Shown piece after piece: positions 1 to 10,769 of a DNA stretch of 64,000 bases. The notes below the pieces were generated by a model that saw nothing but the letters and a program-made list of their open reading frames with translations, made no database searches and was not told the origin of the DNA. The position numbers were made by a program, and so were the translations under genes. This stretch comes from Micropterus salmoides (Eukaryota > Chordata > Actinopteri > Centrarchiformes > Centrarchidae), in contig NW_024040152.1 of the NCBI RefSeq assembly GCF_014851395.1, positions 15,278,308 through 15,342,307 on the forward strand, written 5' to 3'. How positions within the stretch are numbered: position 1 is the first letter of the stretch; each line of letters starts with the position of its first letter.

Positions 1-1212
1 GGCTCTCATGTTTTTATCAGACATTAAAAACACATTCCGCAGCTCCCACTCCTGTGAAATTGGCTGCTGGCGGGTTGCTTTAATGATGCTGTAATTTTCT
101 ACAATGAGAGTCACATGACCCAGGTTTTTACTGTGCTTCACGGCAAAGATATGGTCAAGAGCACTGCAAAGTTCTGACAACAACACTGTTTAAAATTGTC
201 TGGCCACCCTAATGGTCACTGGCGAGGATTTCATTTTACTTTTAAATAGTTGGGAGTAGTACAGAAAATTACACGGTTTAATTTTTCAGAAATCAATGGG
301 ACTACACAAAGGTGCTTGTGTGTGCGTGTACTGTATGTGTGTGCTATTGATGAACTGCCAGTCATGAGAGAAATCCTGATGTTCTCTGATATCGTGTCTC
401 CTGCTCATCCCCGTGTTCTCAAACTAACTCACATCAAAATGGATCACCCTTCTGAACATTACAAAATTCTACTAACACAGTCACGTGTACTCTTTTCCTG
501 TCTTCCCCCTCATTATCCCATTTCCTTTTGGTCATTTTGTCACTTTGTGTTGCACAGTGATCCTTCCCTCTTTCTCTTTATCCCTATGTGTCTCTTTCTC
601 ACTTCTCCTCACTCAGCAGCCCCGGGGTCTGTCTCTCCTTTCTTGGGTCGTTTTTTTTCTTCTCACATCTTACGTAAGTGGAGTCTATTTCTCCTGTCCT
701 CTGTAGACTCTCCTCTGACAGTTATGAAACAGCACAGGGGGATTTCATTTGAGGAAGAAGGACTCAAAACTCCATTCTCTTCATTATACCTCATCTACTG
801 GGGAATTAAAGAGAAAATGAGAGAGCAGAGGCTCCCTTGAAATGAAAACCTCCAGGTGGACCCACTGCCTTTGTGGCACATAGGAAGCCAGCCAGCCTGA
901 GCTCACGACTGCTGACAGCACTAAAGAATCTTAAGGGTTAAAGGAATAATTTGGCAGGAGAAGGAGAGACAATGAGCATATTAGTAAGAAAGGGATTTTT
1001 TTTTCTTTCTTTCTTGCTCTGCCCAGAAGCTGCTGTATGAAATGCCACTTGAAGGTCAAGTCCATCAATAGAAGAAATCATTTAAAGCCAGGAATAATCG
1101 TTGTTGTTTTAAGCATGAATGGCCTCTTTCATAGCACTTACAGCTGTTGGATCAGAGGTGCTGATTGTGTGTAGAAAAGATGACATTTTGTCTCGGTGGC
1201 TGCTGTGTTTAC
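1..1212. other. prkcg intron, left edge
   Basis: No kinase exon can be read here on either strand. The open stretch at about 250-840 on the plus strand has no family signature and is pyrimidine-rich, so it is not called. Confidence 0.6.
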
Positions 1213-1410
1213 CTTGCCAAAGCTGCCTTTGCCCAGCACCATGAGGAAGTTGAAGTCATGGAGGCCCACTTTGACTTTGGCAGGGCCTGGGGTGTGGACA
1301 GGTGGACAGGACGGCACAGGGTTTGAGGACAGGGCCGCAGGGAACACTTCAGACAGCGGGATAGGTATTGCTTGAGGCAGAGAGGGTGTTGGAGCGTCTG
1401 GCTGAGGCTC
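1213..1410 (-). CDS. prkcg: prkcg coding exon 8 (V3 hinge and start of kinase domain)
   Basis: This 198-nt exon is phase 0 on both sides. It starts EPQPDAPTPS, a proline-rich V3 hinge rather different from mammals, and ends with VGLHDFNFLMVLGKGSFGK, the first kinase strand and glycine loop. The acceptor is GATTTTCCAG and the donor GTAAAC. The catalytic lysine, HRD-type and DFG motifs are not in the window. Confidence 0.92.
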
Positions 1411-4274
1411 CTGGAAAATCATAGTGGGAGGATTGAGAGATGAATTCTAAACACCAGACAAAACCAAACTCCTTCCCACCCCTAGTTTTGGAATACAGTC
1501 AGGCAGAACAATCCTGCACCCTGGTGGAGACAGAGTGTAATAGAGAAGGGAGGGGACTCAATGTAATTTATTATCTAATTATTTAGCCACAACACCAGAC
1601 ATAAATCTTCCAGTTTTTTTTCCAGTCTCAGATAGAATTGTAAGCCAAGGGACAGTTCAAGATCCTGACCCAGTGTGAACAGTCACAGCTGTTCTTTATT
1701 AGATGTAGGTAATTATAAGCTGATAAAGGTTATGCCAAGGCTTTAGAATAAATGGACATTAGCATGGTAAAAAATAAAGGGCTGCTCCGCTCTGGTGAAT
1801 ACAGGGATACAGTTTTCACTCTCGCTTTTTGTTCACCATGAGGACCGACTGATGACTTTTTGGCTGGAGCAAGTTTCCTACCTGCAGATCTGGGTCTGGC
1901 ACGGGAATGTTGTAGTATTCTCCCTCGTCTTGGGCCAGCAGTTTGAACCAGCCGCTGATAGGGCGCCTGAAGATCTCACTCACTCCGAATGACAACGCTC
2001 CCATGAAATCATTCCTAGACGTGCGGTCCCAGTCCCAGACCTCCACAGACAGTCTCCTGTCCCACTGGTGACCACGCACTGAGCTGGAGAGACGAATGCA
2101 AAAACTCAAAATCACTGGGGACAGTTAGCTCACTGTGTAAGCAACACAAGAATGCACAAAGACAAATTATTGTTTTTCTTAAATTTTCACGTTCATGGTA
2201 TTTTCTGAACTTTCTGAAAAATGCAAACACAACTGTATTAAAGGGTAAAATTTTAACACTGGTTATGCACAACAAGCAGCATATATTCAAGGCCCATCAA
2301 CCTTCTTTTCTCTATCTTTTTTATGACACTGTAATTCAAATATCTGGGTCATCTTATTTTACCTAAAGCGCATTCACAAAGCAAGTTCACAAGGACTCAC
2401 AAGGTGAAACTCTCATTCCAGACGGGATTGAGTGTTGAGCGGATGGTCTTGGTCTTCTGCTTGCTGTGGCTCTTTGGGTCTGGAATCAATTTGAGTTTAA
2501 CATACGGGTCTGACAGGCCATTTGGATCCATAGGCATCAGGTTACGAGCCTCCCGCACTGGAGAGAAAGTATAGAAAGGACACCGGGAGAAATCCTTCAT
2601 TACTTGTGTAATCCTACTTTTTGTTTTAAAAAAACACTTCCCATAATCCAGCGGGTCCTCTCACCTGTGACAAACACATCCTCCTTCTCTCCTCTGATAG
2701 TAAGGTGGATCCTCCCTCTCTTCTCTGTGTGGTCTTGGCCACAGAGACTGGGAACACTGGTCTCGCACCGTCGATGGACGTTCATGTCACAACCTCACAG
2801 TACAAAGATACACAAGTATGAACAAACACCTGTACTATAGAAAAGATATAAATTAGATCACAAAAAATAAATAACAACATAATAAAATAAAAAACGCTTT
2901 ATAAGGGCATCCAGGTGGCCTGCTGGTTAAGGTGCATACCACATAACTGCAATGTCCACGGTTTGATTCCCAGACCTTTGTTGCATGTCATACACATCTC
3001 TCTCTCCATGTCTCCTGTCTATTTCTACACTGACTCTCAAATGCCAAAAAAAAAATGTAGACATACACGCACATTATGTTTTTTTCACTTTAGGATTTTC
3101 GATATCACATCGACTTATATTTATTCCCCATAGACTTACCCCAACTTTAACCATAACCACTTTTTGCCTAACCCAAACCTGGAACCTAACCTTGAAGGAA
3201 CTGTTCTACATTTTCTTCTCGAGAGTGAGTTAAGAAGACTGATACAACTGTCATGCCTTACTTGTAGTTTTAAGTCTAATCCCAGCAGCCCATTTGCTGA
3301 CTGGAAAAGGGGGGAAAATACTAGCCTGCCCCTGTCTGAAGGCAGCAAAATTCCCCTATCAGCAACCATAATAAACACCTTATATCACATTTGTTCATGG
3401 AGTACAAAAGCCAACAAGTGTAAAAATGACAAGTTGTGGTTTTACAGGAGGGTTATGTGCACTACTTCCTAGCCAGGCATAGTCACTTCTCATCTAACTC
3501 GAAAGTAAATAAGAGGACTTCCCAAACCTACACACAACCCAGTCAACACTAGATTTTGGAGGCTAATTTTGTCGTAGCCATCTTTTTTTCCCCAGCTGGC
3601 AGGTGAGTCCTAATAATGTGCCTGTGTGAAATGATTTTTATACCTACAACATAATTATTACAACAACACACACGCAGATGTATTACACTGTTAAATATGG
3701 TGAAACTCACAGGTACATTTCATGCCCTGGTGTATGAGGCCGTACAGCAACGAGCCACAGTGGTCGCAGAAGGTGGGACTGGAGTACGTCTGGAGCTTAA
3801 ATGTGTGTCGACTCTTCAGGTCCTGAAATACAACAGAAACACTCTGCATTGAGAACTAACACGCGCACACACACACATCTGCAGCGTGACCATGGAAGGC
3901 ACTGTGAACACACACACATTTACACACATACATACAGAGTATGATTAGTGGAGTGATGTTGAGTGGGGTATTCATGGACAAGCCAATTAGATTTCTCCAC
4001 TGGGAGAGGACATATAAATGAGAGTGCATCTAGGCAAGGCTCTGTGTGAGTGTATGTGTATGCTGCGCAGAGAGGGATGAATCATTTTTATCTCTCTTCA
4101 GCTCATCAGACCCCACCACCGCTCTCCATACACCACCTTCTCCCAAACTGTTTTCCCTCCCTCGTCCCTCTGAGCCGCTATTTAAAAACACCTCCTCTTT
4201 CCCTCTGTGTGTGTGTTCCTTTTACGCTCTCATCCTTTTTCACTCAAACACACACACTCTCTCTCACACACACA

Positions 4275-4323
<49 letters not shown>

Positions 4324-7300
4324 TCCCCTTGACCTCATTTCTGAGGCAGTTTATGTGGCTGGCAGAAAAGAAAATGTGAAGAAAAGACAAATCTCCCTGA
4401 AATCCTCAAAATGCCACAGAGAGGAAGACTGAGCAGTCTTGTGCCCCCCCCCCCCCCGTAATTCTCCCTCTTATCAGTCCCTCCAACCCTCCACCTGTAT
4501 CTCCCCCACTCTCTATCTCCAACTCCCTGCATCTCCGAGGCCTTGTAGGATGACATGACATGAGCAGACGTCACAGATGGGACAAGGCTGCGTGATGTGA
4601 AGGATGTATGGATTGACGGATGAGTCATACGTAAGTGAAGGTGGCAACGAGCGGATGGCTAAACATAATGATGACGGGGTAAATCTTAAATGGACTAAAA
4701 TGGAAAACAAGAGAGTAACAGTGAAAGCAATGCAATGATACGATGACAGATCTGCTCACATCTGGTTTCGGGCCGGCCACAGAGCCAGGACAGGTGAAGG
4801 TCACAAACTCGTGACATCTTTTGTGGACCACGAAACTGCAAACTAGAGGAAAGAAAGAGAAAAATATCCTCAAAAGTGAATCCGTCACACTGAGAAAATA
4901 ATCTAAGATTAAATACAGCGGAAAAAGACAATAACACCGGGTTTATCTTTACCTTGACATTGGAATCCCTGTTTGCCGATTCCCCTGAGTGAAAAAGGCA
5001 CATGGATTAAGACACAAATACAATCTTTTCTTCTCCTCTTTAAGGTGAAATATTTTGCTTCTGGGACTCTTTCTTAGCCAAAATAATATAGATAATGCTG
5101 CCAAGACAGAGATAGGGTTGTTGCATTATTCCTTTCTGTATTACACTAAGACCAACACACATGTAGGCACAAGTTGAGAACAAATTCTGTCTCATCAAAA
5201 CTCCACTAGCTGTGTTAGAGACTAGTAACATGATAAACACTCATTACGTTAAGTCATTATGTGTGAAGTTTGAGTGTCTTTCCTTTCTGAGCCACACTGT
5301 TGACCAGGTCAAACGGAGCAGGATCACTTATTGTCACCCATACACGCATATGTATAAACACAATTCTTCTGTTTCCAGAACTGCGGTGTTGGCTAGTTTC
5401 CAGTGTCTCCTTTAATTGAATAATTAAAGCCATTGATTTAGTAAAGAGTCCACTCAGCGGCTTTGCATGCTGTGAATCAAGTTTTGATTAGGAGGTTTAG
5501 AAAGGCAAGACGAAAAAGACACCACCGAGAGCTCCTCCACAATCATACTGGAGAGGCCCAGGGGTTCATAGGAAACGGACCATAATCACTGATCTGAGAT
5601 CAGTTCACCATCTGGCTAAGTAATAATTAAAGATGGGGTTGCAGAAGGTAATCTGATCCTTGATCAGCATTCAACAGAAGTCTCTGTCTGCAGTGTATGC
5701 AGCCAGTTCTGTATTTTGACCAGCAGAGAGCATTAGAGAACCAGGTATGGATTTAGAGAGACTATACAGGACTGCTTGCTGGCCAGTTATTACAGGGACA
5801 TCACTGCATTTTAAATTTAATGATGCTTTGAAAAACCTCTCCAACACATGCCATTAAATGAAAAGTTGCCATAAAACATCCTGAAAAACCCTGTAAAACT
5901 GACCAGAACACGCCCTTATTATGGACTATATAGTATTAATTGTGAATAATTTACTTTAAAGTCTTTGCAATAGGCCTTTTTCACTGAACACATTTTGACA
6001 TGTCACAGTAGGAAAAGCAGAAGTGTAAATGATAAAATTAGTGATGACTGAATTCCTTCAGTTGCTTCAGTTTCAGGGTACTGTAGTGCATGCAGGCTCA
6101 CTGTGACACTGTTATGACTTACTCGAACAATTGAATGTACAGTGTTTACAAAAGAGCCATAATTAATGTTATTAGTAACACCTGTGCTTTCAAATGTCTG
6201 CTGTGAATAAGGCCTGTTCAATCTGTCCTTAGATTTAGTTTATTTACCATTTTATGGTTTTATTCAGTGATTTTCAGTATGAGAGCCAATGTTTTTTTTA
6301 CATGTATTCATTTAGCTGACGCTTTTATCCAAAGCTATACATGTCAGAGGTCGCACGCCTCTGGAGCAACTAGGGGTTAAGTGTCTTGCTCAGGGACACA
6401 ATGGTGGTTGGGTCACAGGGGGGGATTGAACCCAAGTCTCTCACACCAAAGGCAGGTGGCTTATTCATTGCGCCATCACCACTGAACAGCAAGGTATTGA
6501 CTCCAAACACACAAAATTGAAATGTGACCCCAATGCCACTTTTTCAGTTTCATTCAATTGTTAATTGAAGGAGCCATACAAGATACATCCCATTCCCTTC
6601 TAGAGCCTGATTTAATAAACAAGATATTTACATTACAAAATTAGAACTATCGTTTCTTAGTCTTTAATTAATCTACTTATCCCCCCAGGGGCTTCGACAC
6701 CCAGGTTGACATCCTGTGTGATGGAAAAGAGTTTTCACCCTGAGCTAAGTGCTGCTACCGCAGCCAAGACAACAGCCAGCTGGAGAAATGTCCTGAAAGC
6801 TACCCAGAGGCTGCTGGCGCATGCACCGCCCTACATCTTACATACACCCTCACCATATGTTCAAACACACACACAACGACTCATACACTCTGCCACGGCT
6901 TTACTGGACAGAATATGTTCCCTGCATGGTTGTCTGTACACAAGACCCATTTACATGAATACCCATGTGTGTGCATGTCAGAGGCACAAGTATTACATAA
7001 AACAATACATCTCAAATACTGTATTTGAGGCAATGGTACTTTTCTTGACTGTTGCTTTATTTCTATTATTTTTGTTTGTTTGTTTGTTTGTTTACACTGC
7101 ATTCACCTGTAAATAAAAACATATTGTCCCTGTCCTGTGAAATCTGAGGATCTCCAAAACATCAACTTTTCCTAAGTAAGAGAAACAGCCCTGCTTTCAG
7201 CTTTGTGACAATGCACTTTTTTAACTTTCTTGTTTTCCATGTTTGTCATGATTCATCCCGCCATTATCAAACAAATGAAACATATTTTTAAACCCATAAA

Positions 7301-8278
7301 GGAACACCTTCAAAAATTGGACCAAATTCGGAGATATGTGGTTTTCACTGGACAGCGACGAGTGTAAATTCCAGCAGTTAAAATAGTTACTGTAGGTCAA
7401 GCACCATCTGGAACAACTACAACAATTAAATACTACTTACACATGAACACATTTCAAATCTAACAATTACATTTTAGACTTAGAACTGTTGATACCCGAG
7501 TTCATTTTACTGCTTGTACTTTATTTAAAATCATGGAACATTTCTTAACTTTCAGGACTTTCTGATGAAGCCTTTTTTGTGTTTCGCACTAAAGGTGCAC
7601 TAAAGGTGCACTCCACAGATTTTACACATTCAGTTTACTCATTACGAGTAGTATTACTCAGCCCGCAAAAACAATTCCTTAATGTCTTTTGTGGCTCTGG
7701 AGGCGTTCCAAAGTCTGAAAAATAAACCCAGTGATGGAGGGACCTAATGAAAGTCTCTACTGAGTTGCATTATGAGAATGCAGCATCCAGCATTTTTGGA
7801 ACTTGGCCCATACTACAGGACACTTTGGCCAATTTTGTGGAAAGTGGAAGTGACATACTATATTGATAGAGTACCCTTTTAAGATCTGAATAATTCCTCC
7901 TATACTGCTGCCTGTGTGTGTTTGTGCATGTTTGCATGTATGGTCATCTGTGTGCAAGCATTCATACTCCTATATGTCCTTATAATGCGTATACTGTATG
8001 TGTTTATCTCTATGTGTGTCTCCGTGTGTGTGAGTGAATACATGAAGTTCGTAAAGGAACCCCTGTATCGTGTGGGCTGCAGTGTGGAGGTGAGGTTATG
8101 TGATCAGATCAGGTCAGTGTGGTGGCTACACAGTGTGGGCTGTTTCTCCAGCAGGCAGCTGGATCTGGTGAAAGAAAGAAAAAGTACAAAAAATATCAGA
8201 TGGAGTGGTGGGATGCCTGAGGAGGCGGCTTATGAACTGCCGGGTTGGTTGCTGTGTAAATGTGCATCTGTAAATGTG

Positions 8279-8319
<41 letters not shown>

Positions 8320-8564
8320 TACCAGATGAAGTCGGTGCAGTGGCTGCAGAAGGTGGGCTGTTTGAAGAAGCGGGCTGTGAACTGATGGTCTTTCACTTCG
8401 ACAATCCTCTTGTGTTTGAGCGCTCCCTTCCTCTGGAACACGGGCACCCTGGGTGGAGGGGAGAGGGGCGAGGGCAGAGGGGAGGCTCCAGGGGAGGTTG
8501 CCGATGTAGGGGAGGCCAGTGTCAAAGGGGAGAGGGTGGGGGAAGGGGAGACCGGGGTGGACAT
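1213..8564 (-). CDS. prkcg: Protein kinase C gamma-like, 5' coding part (8 exons, cut by the window edge)
   Basis: This is a conventional PKC, a serine/threonine kinase activated by calcium, diacylglycerol and phosphatidylserine. Exons in order: 8564-8323, 4984-4953, 4842-4760, 3822-3711, 2793-2665, 2557-2401, 2083-1882, 1410-1213; together 1155 nt (385 codons) in one frame. Domains: Pro/Ser-rich N terminus 1-41, pseudosubstrate around 45-53 (RKGALKHKR), C1A 60-109 and C1B 125-174 with all zinc ligands, C2 about 180-310 with Asp210, 216, 269, 271 and 277, V3 hinge 320-372, and the glycine loop GKGSFGK at 379-385. The gamma assignment rests on C2 (RRLSVEVWDWDRTSRNDFMG) and on CSFVVHKRCHEF in C1A; alpha or beta fit less well from memory. 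The remaining kinase exons lie left of position 1. No QKFE-type helix is seen between C2 and V3, so a small exon could be missed. Confidence 0.9.
1882..2083 (-). CDS. prkcg: prkcg coding exon 7 (C2, calcium loop 3)
   Basis: This 202-nt exon encodes RRLSVEVWDWDRTSRNDFMG followed by ALSFGVSEIF and GEYYNIPVPDPDLQ. Asp269, Asp271 and Asp277 complete the calcium site. The acceptor is CTCTCCAG and the donor GTAGGA. It ends in phase 0 at Gln319, shorter than mammalian gamma, where C2 is followed by an LLQKFE helix (recalled). Confidence 0.93.
2401..2557 (-). CDS. prkcg: prkcg coding exon 6 (C2, calcium loop 1 and lysine-rich strand)
   Basis: This 157-nt exon encodes REARNLMPMDPNGLSDPYVK and the basic strand that follows, ending in LNPVWNESFT. 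Asp210 and Asp216 are the first calcium-binding aspartates. Lysines at about 220-238 correspond to the PIP2-binding cluster of conventional PKCs. The donor is GTGAGT. Confidence 0.94.
2665..2793 (-). CDS. prkcg: prkcg coding exon 5 (end of C1B, start of C2)
   Basis: This 129-nt exon encodes CCDMNVHRRCETSVPSLCG, which completes the C1B zinc ligands (Cys158, His163, Cys166, Cys174). It continues with the first C2 strand through DVFVT. The acceptor is TACTGTGAG and the donor GTGAGA. Phase is 1 in and 1 out. Confidence 0.93.
2904..3058 (+). repeat. tRNA-derived teleost SINE
   Basis: The head looks like a tRNA: an A-box-like segment at about 2915-2934 and a B box near 2960-2970 (GGTTTGATTCC). It is followed by a CT-rich body and an A-rich tail ending near 3056. 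This is the usual shape of common percomorph SINEs, here in the prkcg intron between exons 5 and 4. The exact family was not checked. Confidence 0.75.
3240..3535 (+). repeat. Interspersed repeat, family R2, copy A (degraded)
   Basis: The text resembles the copy at 10770-11155: a GACTGGAAAAGGGG-like start, a CTGTCTGAAGGCAGC-like segment, and an end near TCTCATCTAACTC then AAATAAG. I recall this as a widespread non-autonomous element of spiny-rayed fish. It is more decayed than copy B. Confidence 0.55.
3711..3822 (-). CDS. prkcg: prkcg coding exon 4 (most of C1B)
   Basis: This 112-nt exon begins with DLKSRHTFKL and runs through YSSPTFCDHCGSLLYG to MKCT. It supplies C1B ligands His125, Cys138, Cys141 and Cys155 and the diacylglycerol-binding loop. 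Its acceptor is TGTATTTCAG; its donor is GTGAGT after one base of the next codon. Confidence 0.94.
4246..4322. repeat. (CA)n/(CT)n microsatellite
   Basis: CA and CT runs alternate, then a pure CA run of about 35 bases ends at 4322. It lies in a prkcg intron (3823-4759), which otherwise holds only a run of 14 C at about 4444-4457. Confidence 0.95.
4760..4842 (-). CDS. prkcg: prkcg coding exon 3 (end of C1A)
   Basis: This 83-nt exon encodes (V)CSFVVHKRCHEFVTFTCPG and the C1A-C1B linker to Asp119. It supplies the zinc ligands Cys93, His98, Cys101 and Cys109. The acceptor is TCCTCTAG and the donor GTGAGC. CSFVV is the gamma-type spelling, whereas beta has CCFVV (recalled). Confidence 0.93.
4953..4984 (-). 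CDS. prkcg: prkcg coding exon 2 (32-nt exon in C1A)
   Basis: This 32-nt exon encodes GIGKQGFQCQ, flanked by a TTTTTCACTCAG acceptor and a GTAAAG donor. It completes Trp81 and supplies Cys90. A 32-nt second exon is typical of conventional PKC genes (recalled). Confidence 0.93.
6296..6484 (+). repeat. Teleost interspersed repeat (ATTTAGCTGACGCTTTTATCC type)
   Basis: The element begins with a conserved ATTTAGCTGACGCTTTTATC core. It continues through GTGTCTTGCTCAGGGACACA and a GGGATTGAACCC block and ends in GCGCCATCACCACT. These blocks recur in many ray-finned fish genomes, as I recall; the family name was not checked. Confidence 0.7.
6687..7117 (+). other. Exon-like segment of unknown nature, opposite strand inside prkcg intron 1
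   Basis: A pyrimidine tract and CCCCCAG precede 6687, the next about 160 bases have exon-like composition, and AATAAA lies near 7112. One frame is open to 7116; another reads GFDTQVDILCDGKEFSP, a stop, then a cysteine-bearing stretch. Neither is recognised. It could be a terminal exon, a decayed gene copy or chance. Confidence 0.2.
7592..7885 (+). repeat. Interspersed repeat, family R3
   Basis: The segment starts near a duplicated CTAAAGGTGCA and includes TTGTGGCTCTGGAGGCGTT and GAGTTGCATTATGAGAATG. It ends near GAGTACCCTTTT. The wording matches a teleost repeat I recall, without coding capacity; there is no second copy in the window to prove it. Confidence 0.45.
8277..8322. repeat. (TG)n microsatellite next to the prkcg exon 1 splice donor
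   Basis: The TG repeat ends exactly where the minus-strand donor begins, so the intron starts GTAACACACAC and continues as CA repeat in the transcript. Confidence 0.95.
8323..8564 (-). CDS. prkcg: prkcg coding exon 1: N terminus, pseudosubstrate, first half of C1A
   Basis: This exon starts at ATG 8564 and ends phase 2 (TG of Trp81) at a GTAACA donor. It encodes a Ser/Pro-rich leader, the pseudosubstrate RKGALKHKR (Ala48 at the phospho-acceptor place) and the C1A start with His60, Cys73 and Cys76. ATG 8564 was chosen because a pyrimidine tract plus CAG lies just upstream (exon boundary possible at 8578) and A is at -3. An in-frame ATG at 8672 would add 36 residues that look unrelated to PKC. 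The donor runs directly into a CA repeat on the sense strand. Confidence 0.9.
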
Positions 8565-10380
8565 AATGCCTGGAGATGCTGCAGAAAGAGGAGAGAGGCA
8601 CGGAGAAGGGGAATGGATAATGAGTGTCAGTAAGCACAGTATAGAGTTGTACAGGCGAAAGACCTTGAGCATGGGAGAGTGAGGAGGGGAGGAAGCAAGG
8701 ACATGGAGGGAGAGTATGAGGAGGAGGAGTAGGAGGGACGGAAAGTGTAATGGGTCATGGTTGAGACAGGAGTTGTATTATTGGCACATGGGATGTAGGG
8801 TAGGGAGCAGTGAAAGAGTGAAGTGATGGAGAGAAAGATAGAGAAAGGATATATGGACCGCAAGTGGCGAAAAAGACGGTAGGGTGGGAGCACGGGAAAA
8901 GTGACAGGTGAGAGTGAAAGGGAAAAAGGGGTGTATTGAGGGAGACGGAGGTTAATTCACATACGGAGACAAAACTCTCCTAAGAGACTCTGAAACAACA
9001 ACGCTAAACAATTAGTGCAACTCAGCGTGTCCCACATACTTCCTGTCCATTCAACCGACATCTCCCTCTCTCTGTACCCCTTATATCTCCATCTCTCTGG
9101 CTACGCCCCCCCCCTCATGTCAACTGTACCTCCTGTTGCCATGTCAACAACACCCCCACCACCTGCTCCAATATTAGAGCCTGTATCCTCTCTTGACTTC
9201 CTGCCTGCCCTTATTAGCAATTAATCCCATTTCTGAAATAAAGTTTGGACCAGAATATGAAAAATAATGTCTAAAGGGAATGAGATGTGCTGGAAAAAGT
9301 GCAAAACTGCAAACATTAGCTGGAGAGGCTGTGGTGCAAGAGTTGCACACTACTAAATGATAAATGAAACACCAACAGAGATTTAATGAATAAATAAATA
9401 AGCCCATAGCAAAAAAACGATGTTAGAAAAAAAAGTGATGAAATGGTGGTGTCTCAGCAAAGAAGCAGGAGAAAATCAATCAAAAGGGTGAAACGGGAGA
9501 ATGGTGGGGAAAATGGCATGGTACTCAGAAATTTGTAAAAATAATGATTGGAAGATAAAATATATTCCAAAAATGTGCACAGACCCATCCGGCAAAGATG
9601 ATTAAGACACAGTACCTGAATTGGTGGTGATTTTGGAGGAAAGGCTCGACTAAAGGACAGCTTTATTGTCTTCCTCTCCCCCTCTCTTCTCTTCGTTTGG
9701 CTCACTTCAAAAGAAAGGCTAAGGTGTCACACCTGTAGTGGGTCACCTCAAAAAAAGAGAAAGACGTGGAAGAAAAGACAGAAAAACCAAGACAAGCAGT
9801 GCTGTGGCAAGTAGAAAAGAATGAGCCAAAAAATAAAGGAGAAAAAAGAAAAAGAGAGGGCAACAAGCGTTTTGAGAGATTCAAGCTTTCTAGGAACCAA
9901 AGATAGAAGAGTGAAGTGGTATATATCCGTTAACCCAGAGGCAGGGTGAGGAGGAGGCTGAGATAGAGAGGTGGTATTCTCTTTCCAAGATTGATTCTCT
10001 CTTTACTAAGAAAAGGAGGAGAGATGTGAGAGAATGAAGTGAGAGAGAGAGAGAGGAAGAGAGAGAGAGAGAGAGGAGAAAGATTGAGGGGAATAGGCAG
10101 CGATTCATTTTGAAATCTGGGTTACTTCTCTCAGGAGATGGTGAGGGAGGTAGAGGAAGGAGGGTGGATGAGAGATACACTGCCATTTTGCCACCACCAA
10201 TACAGTATGGACAAGCGAGTGCCAACTGTCCCTCACTTCCTCTAGTGCCAGAGAGGAAAAGGAGAGGAGTGAGAGTGTATCCAGTCTGGAAGAAAAGAGC
10301 AGAGAGCTTCAGAGGAGGAGAAAGAAACGACCAGTTAGCACAGCTAAAACAGAAAATAAACTGTTAAAAGTTGCGGAGTT
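8565..10380. other. Region upstream of prkcg: GA-rich on the plus strand, candidate 5' UTR/promoter
   Basis: Long purine-rich stretches occupy much of 8600-8940 and 9930-10360. A 5' non-coding exon is suggested by the acceptor-like CTTTCTGCAG before 8578 on the minus strand, but no TATA box or clear CpG island was found. Confidence 0.4.
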
Positions 10381-10769
10381 TGCTGCAGATCCACATGAAG
10401 GATCAGCAGGCCTGTAAAATAAACAACTCAGTTAATCTTTTCCACAACAGTGCAGTTAACAGAATGTCCATCGTATTTTAGATTGGTTCTGAGATCACAG
10501 CAAGTGGTGGCATAATAACACTGCTCCACTGTGCACTGAAACCAGGTCAGCTAAGCCTGATGGGAAGAGTAGTTTCCAAGAGAGGCTGTTTGTCCACTGA
10601 TTGCCCACATACTGTCAAGGGCGCTCACATGCAAATACACACACACGCAAATACACCCACATAAACTAGTTTTGTCACTTAGGACATTATTTTTACTCAC
10701 AATCCCAGTCAAGGAGAGGGAGACGCTTTTTTGCTGAGAGTCAGATGAGACAAGTGACACCATGCCTGT

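Larger units (their letters stand above)
1411..2664. other. prkcg introns between exons 8 and 5
   Basis: Short introns at 1411-1881, 2084-2400 and 2558-2664 surround exons 7 and 6. I see no repeat, and no small exon that would supply a QKFE-type segment between C2 and V3. Confidence 0.6.
4985..8322. other. prkcg intron 1 with several repeats
   Basis: This intron of about 3.3 kb separates the first two coding exons. It holds a TTTG run (7073-7095), the repeats at 6296-6484 and 7592-7885, an AT-rich element-like stretch near 5570-5690, and an exon-like segment on the opposite strand at 6687-7117. Confidence 0.7.

Noticed and set aside
8565..8672. In-frame upstream Met for prkcg
   Set aside because: The added residues are hydrophobic and unlike PKC; a strong acceptor-like sequence lies between the two Met codons.
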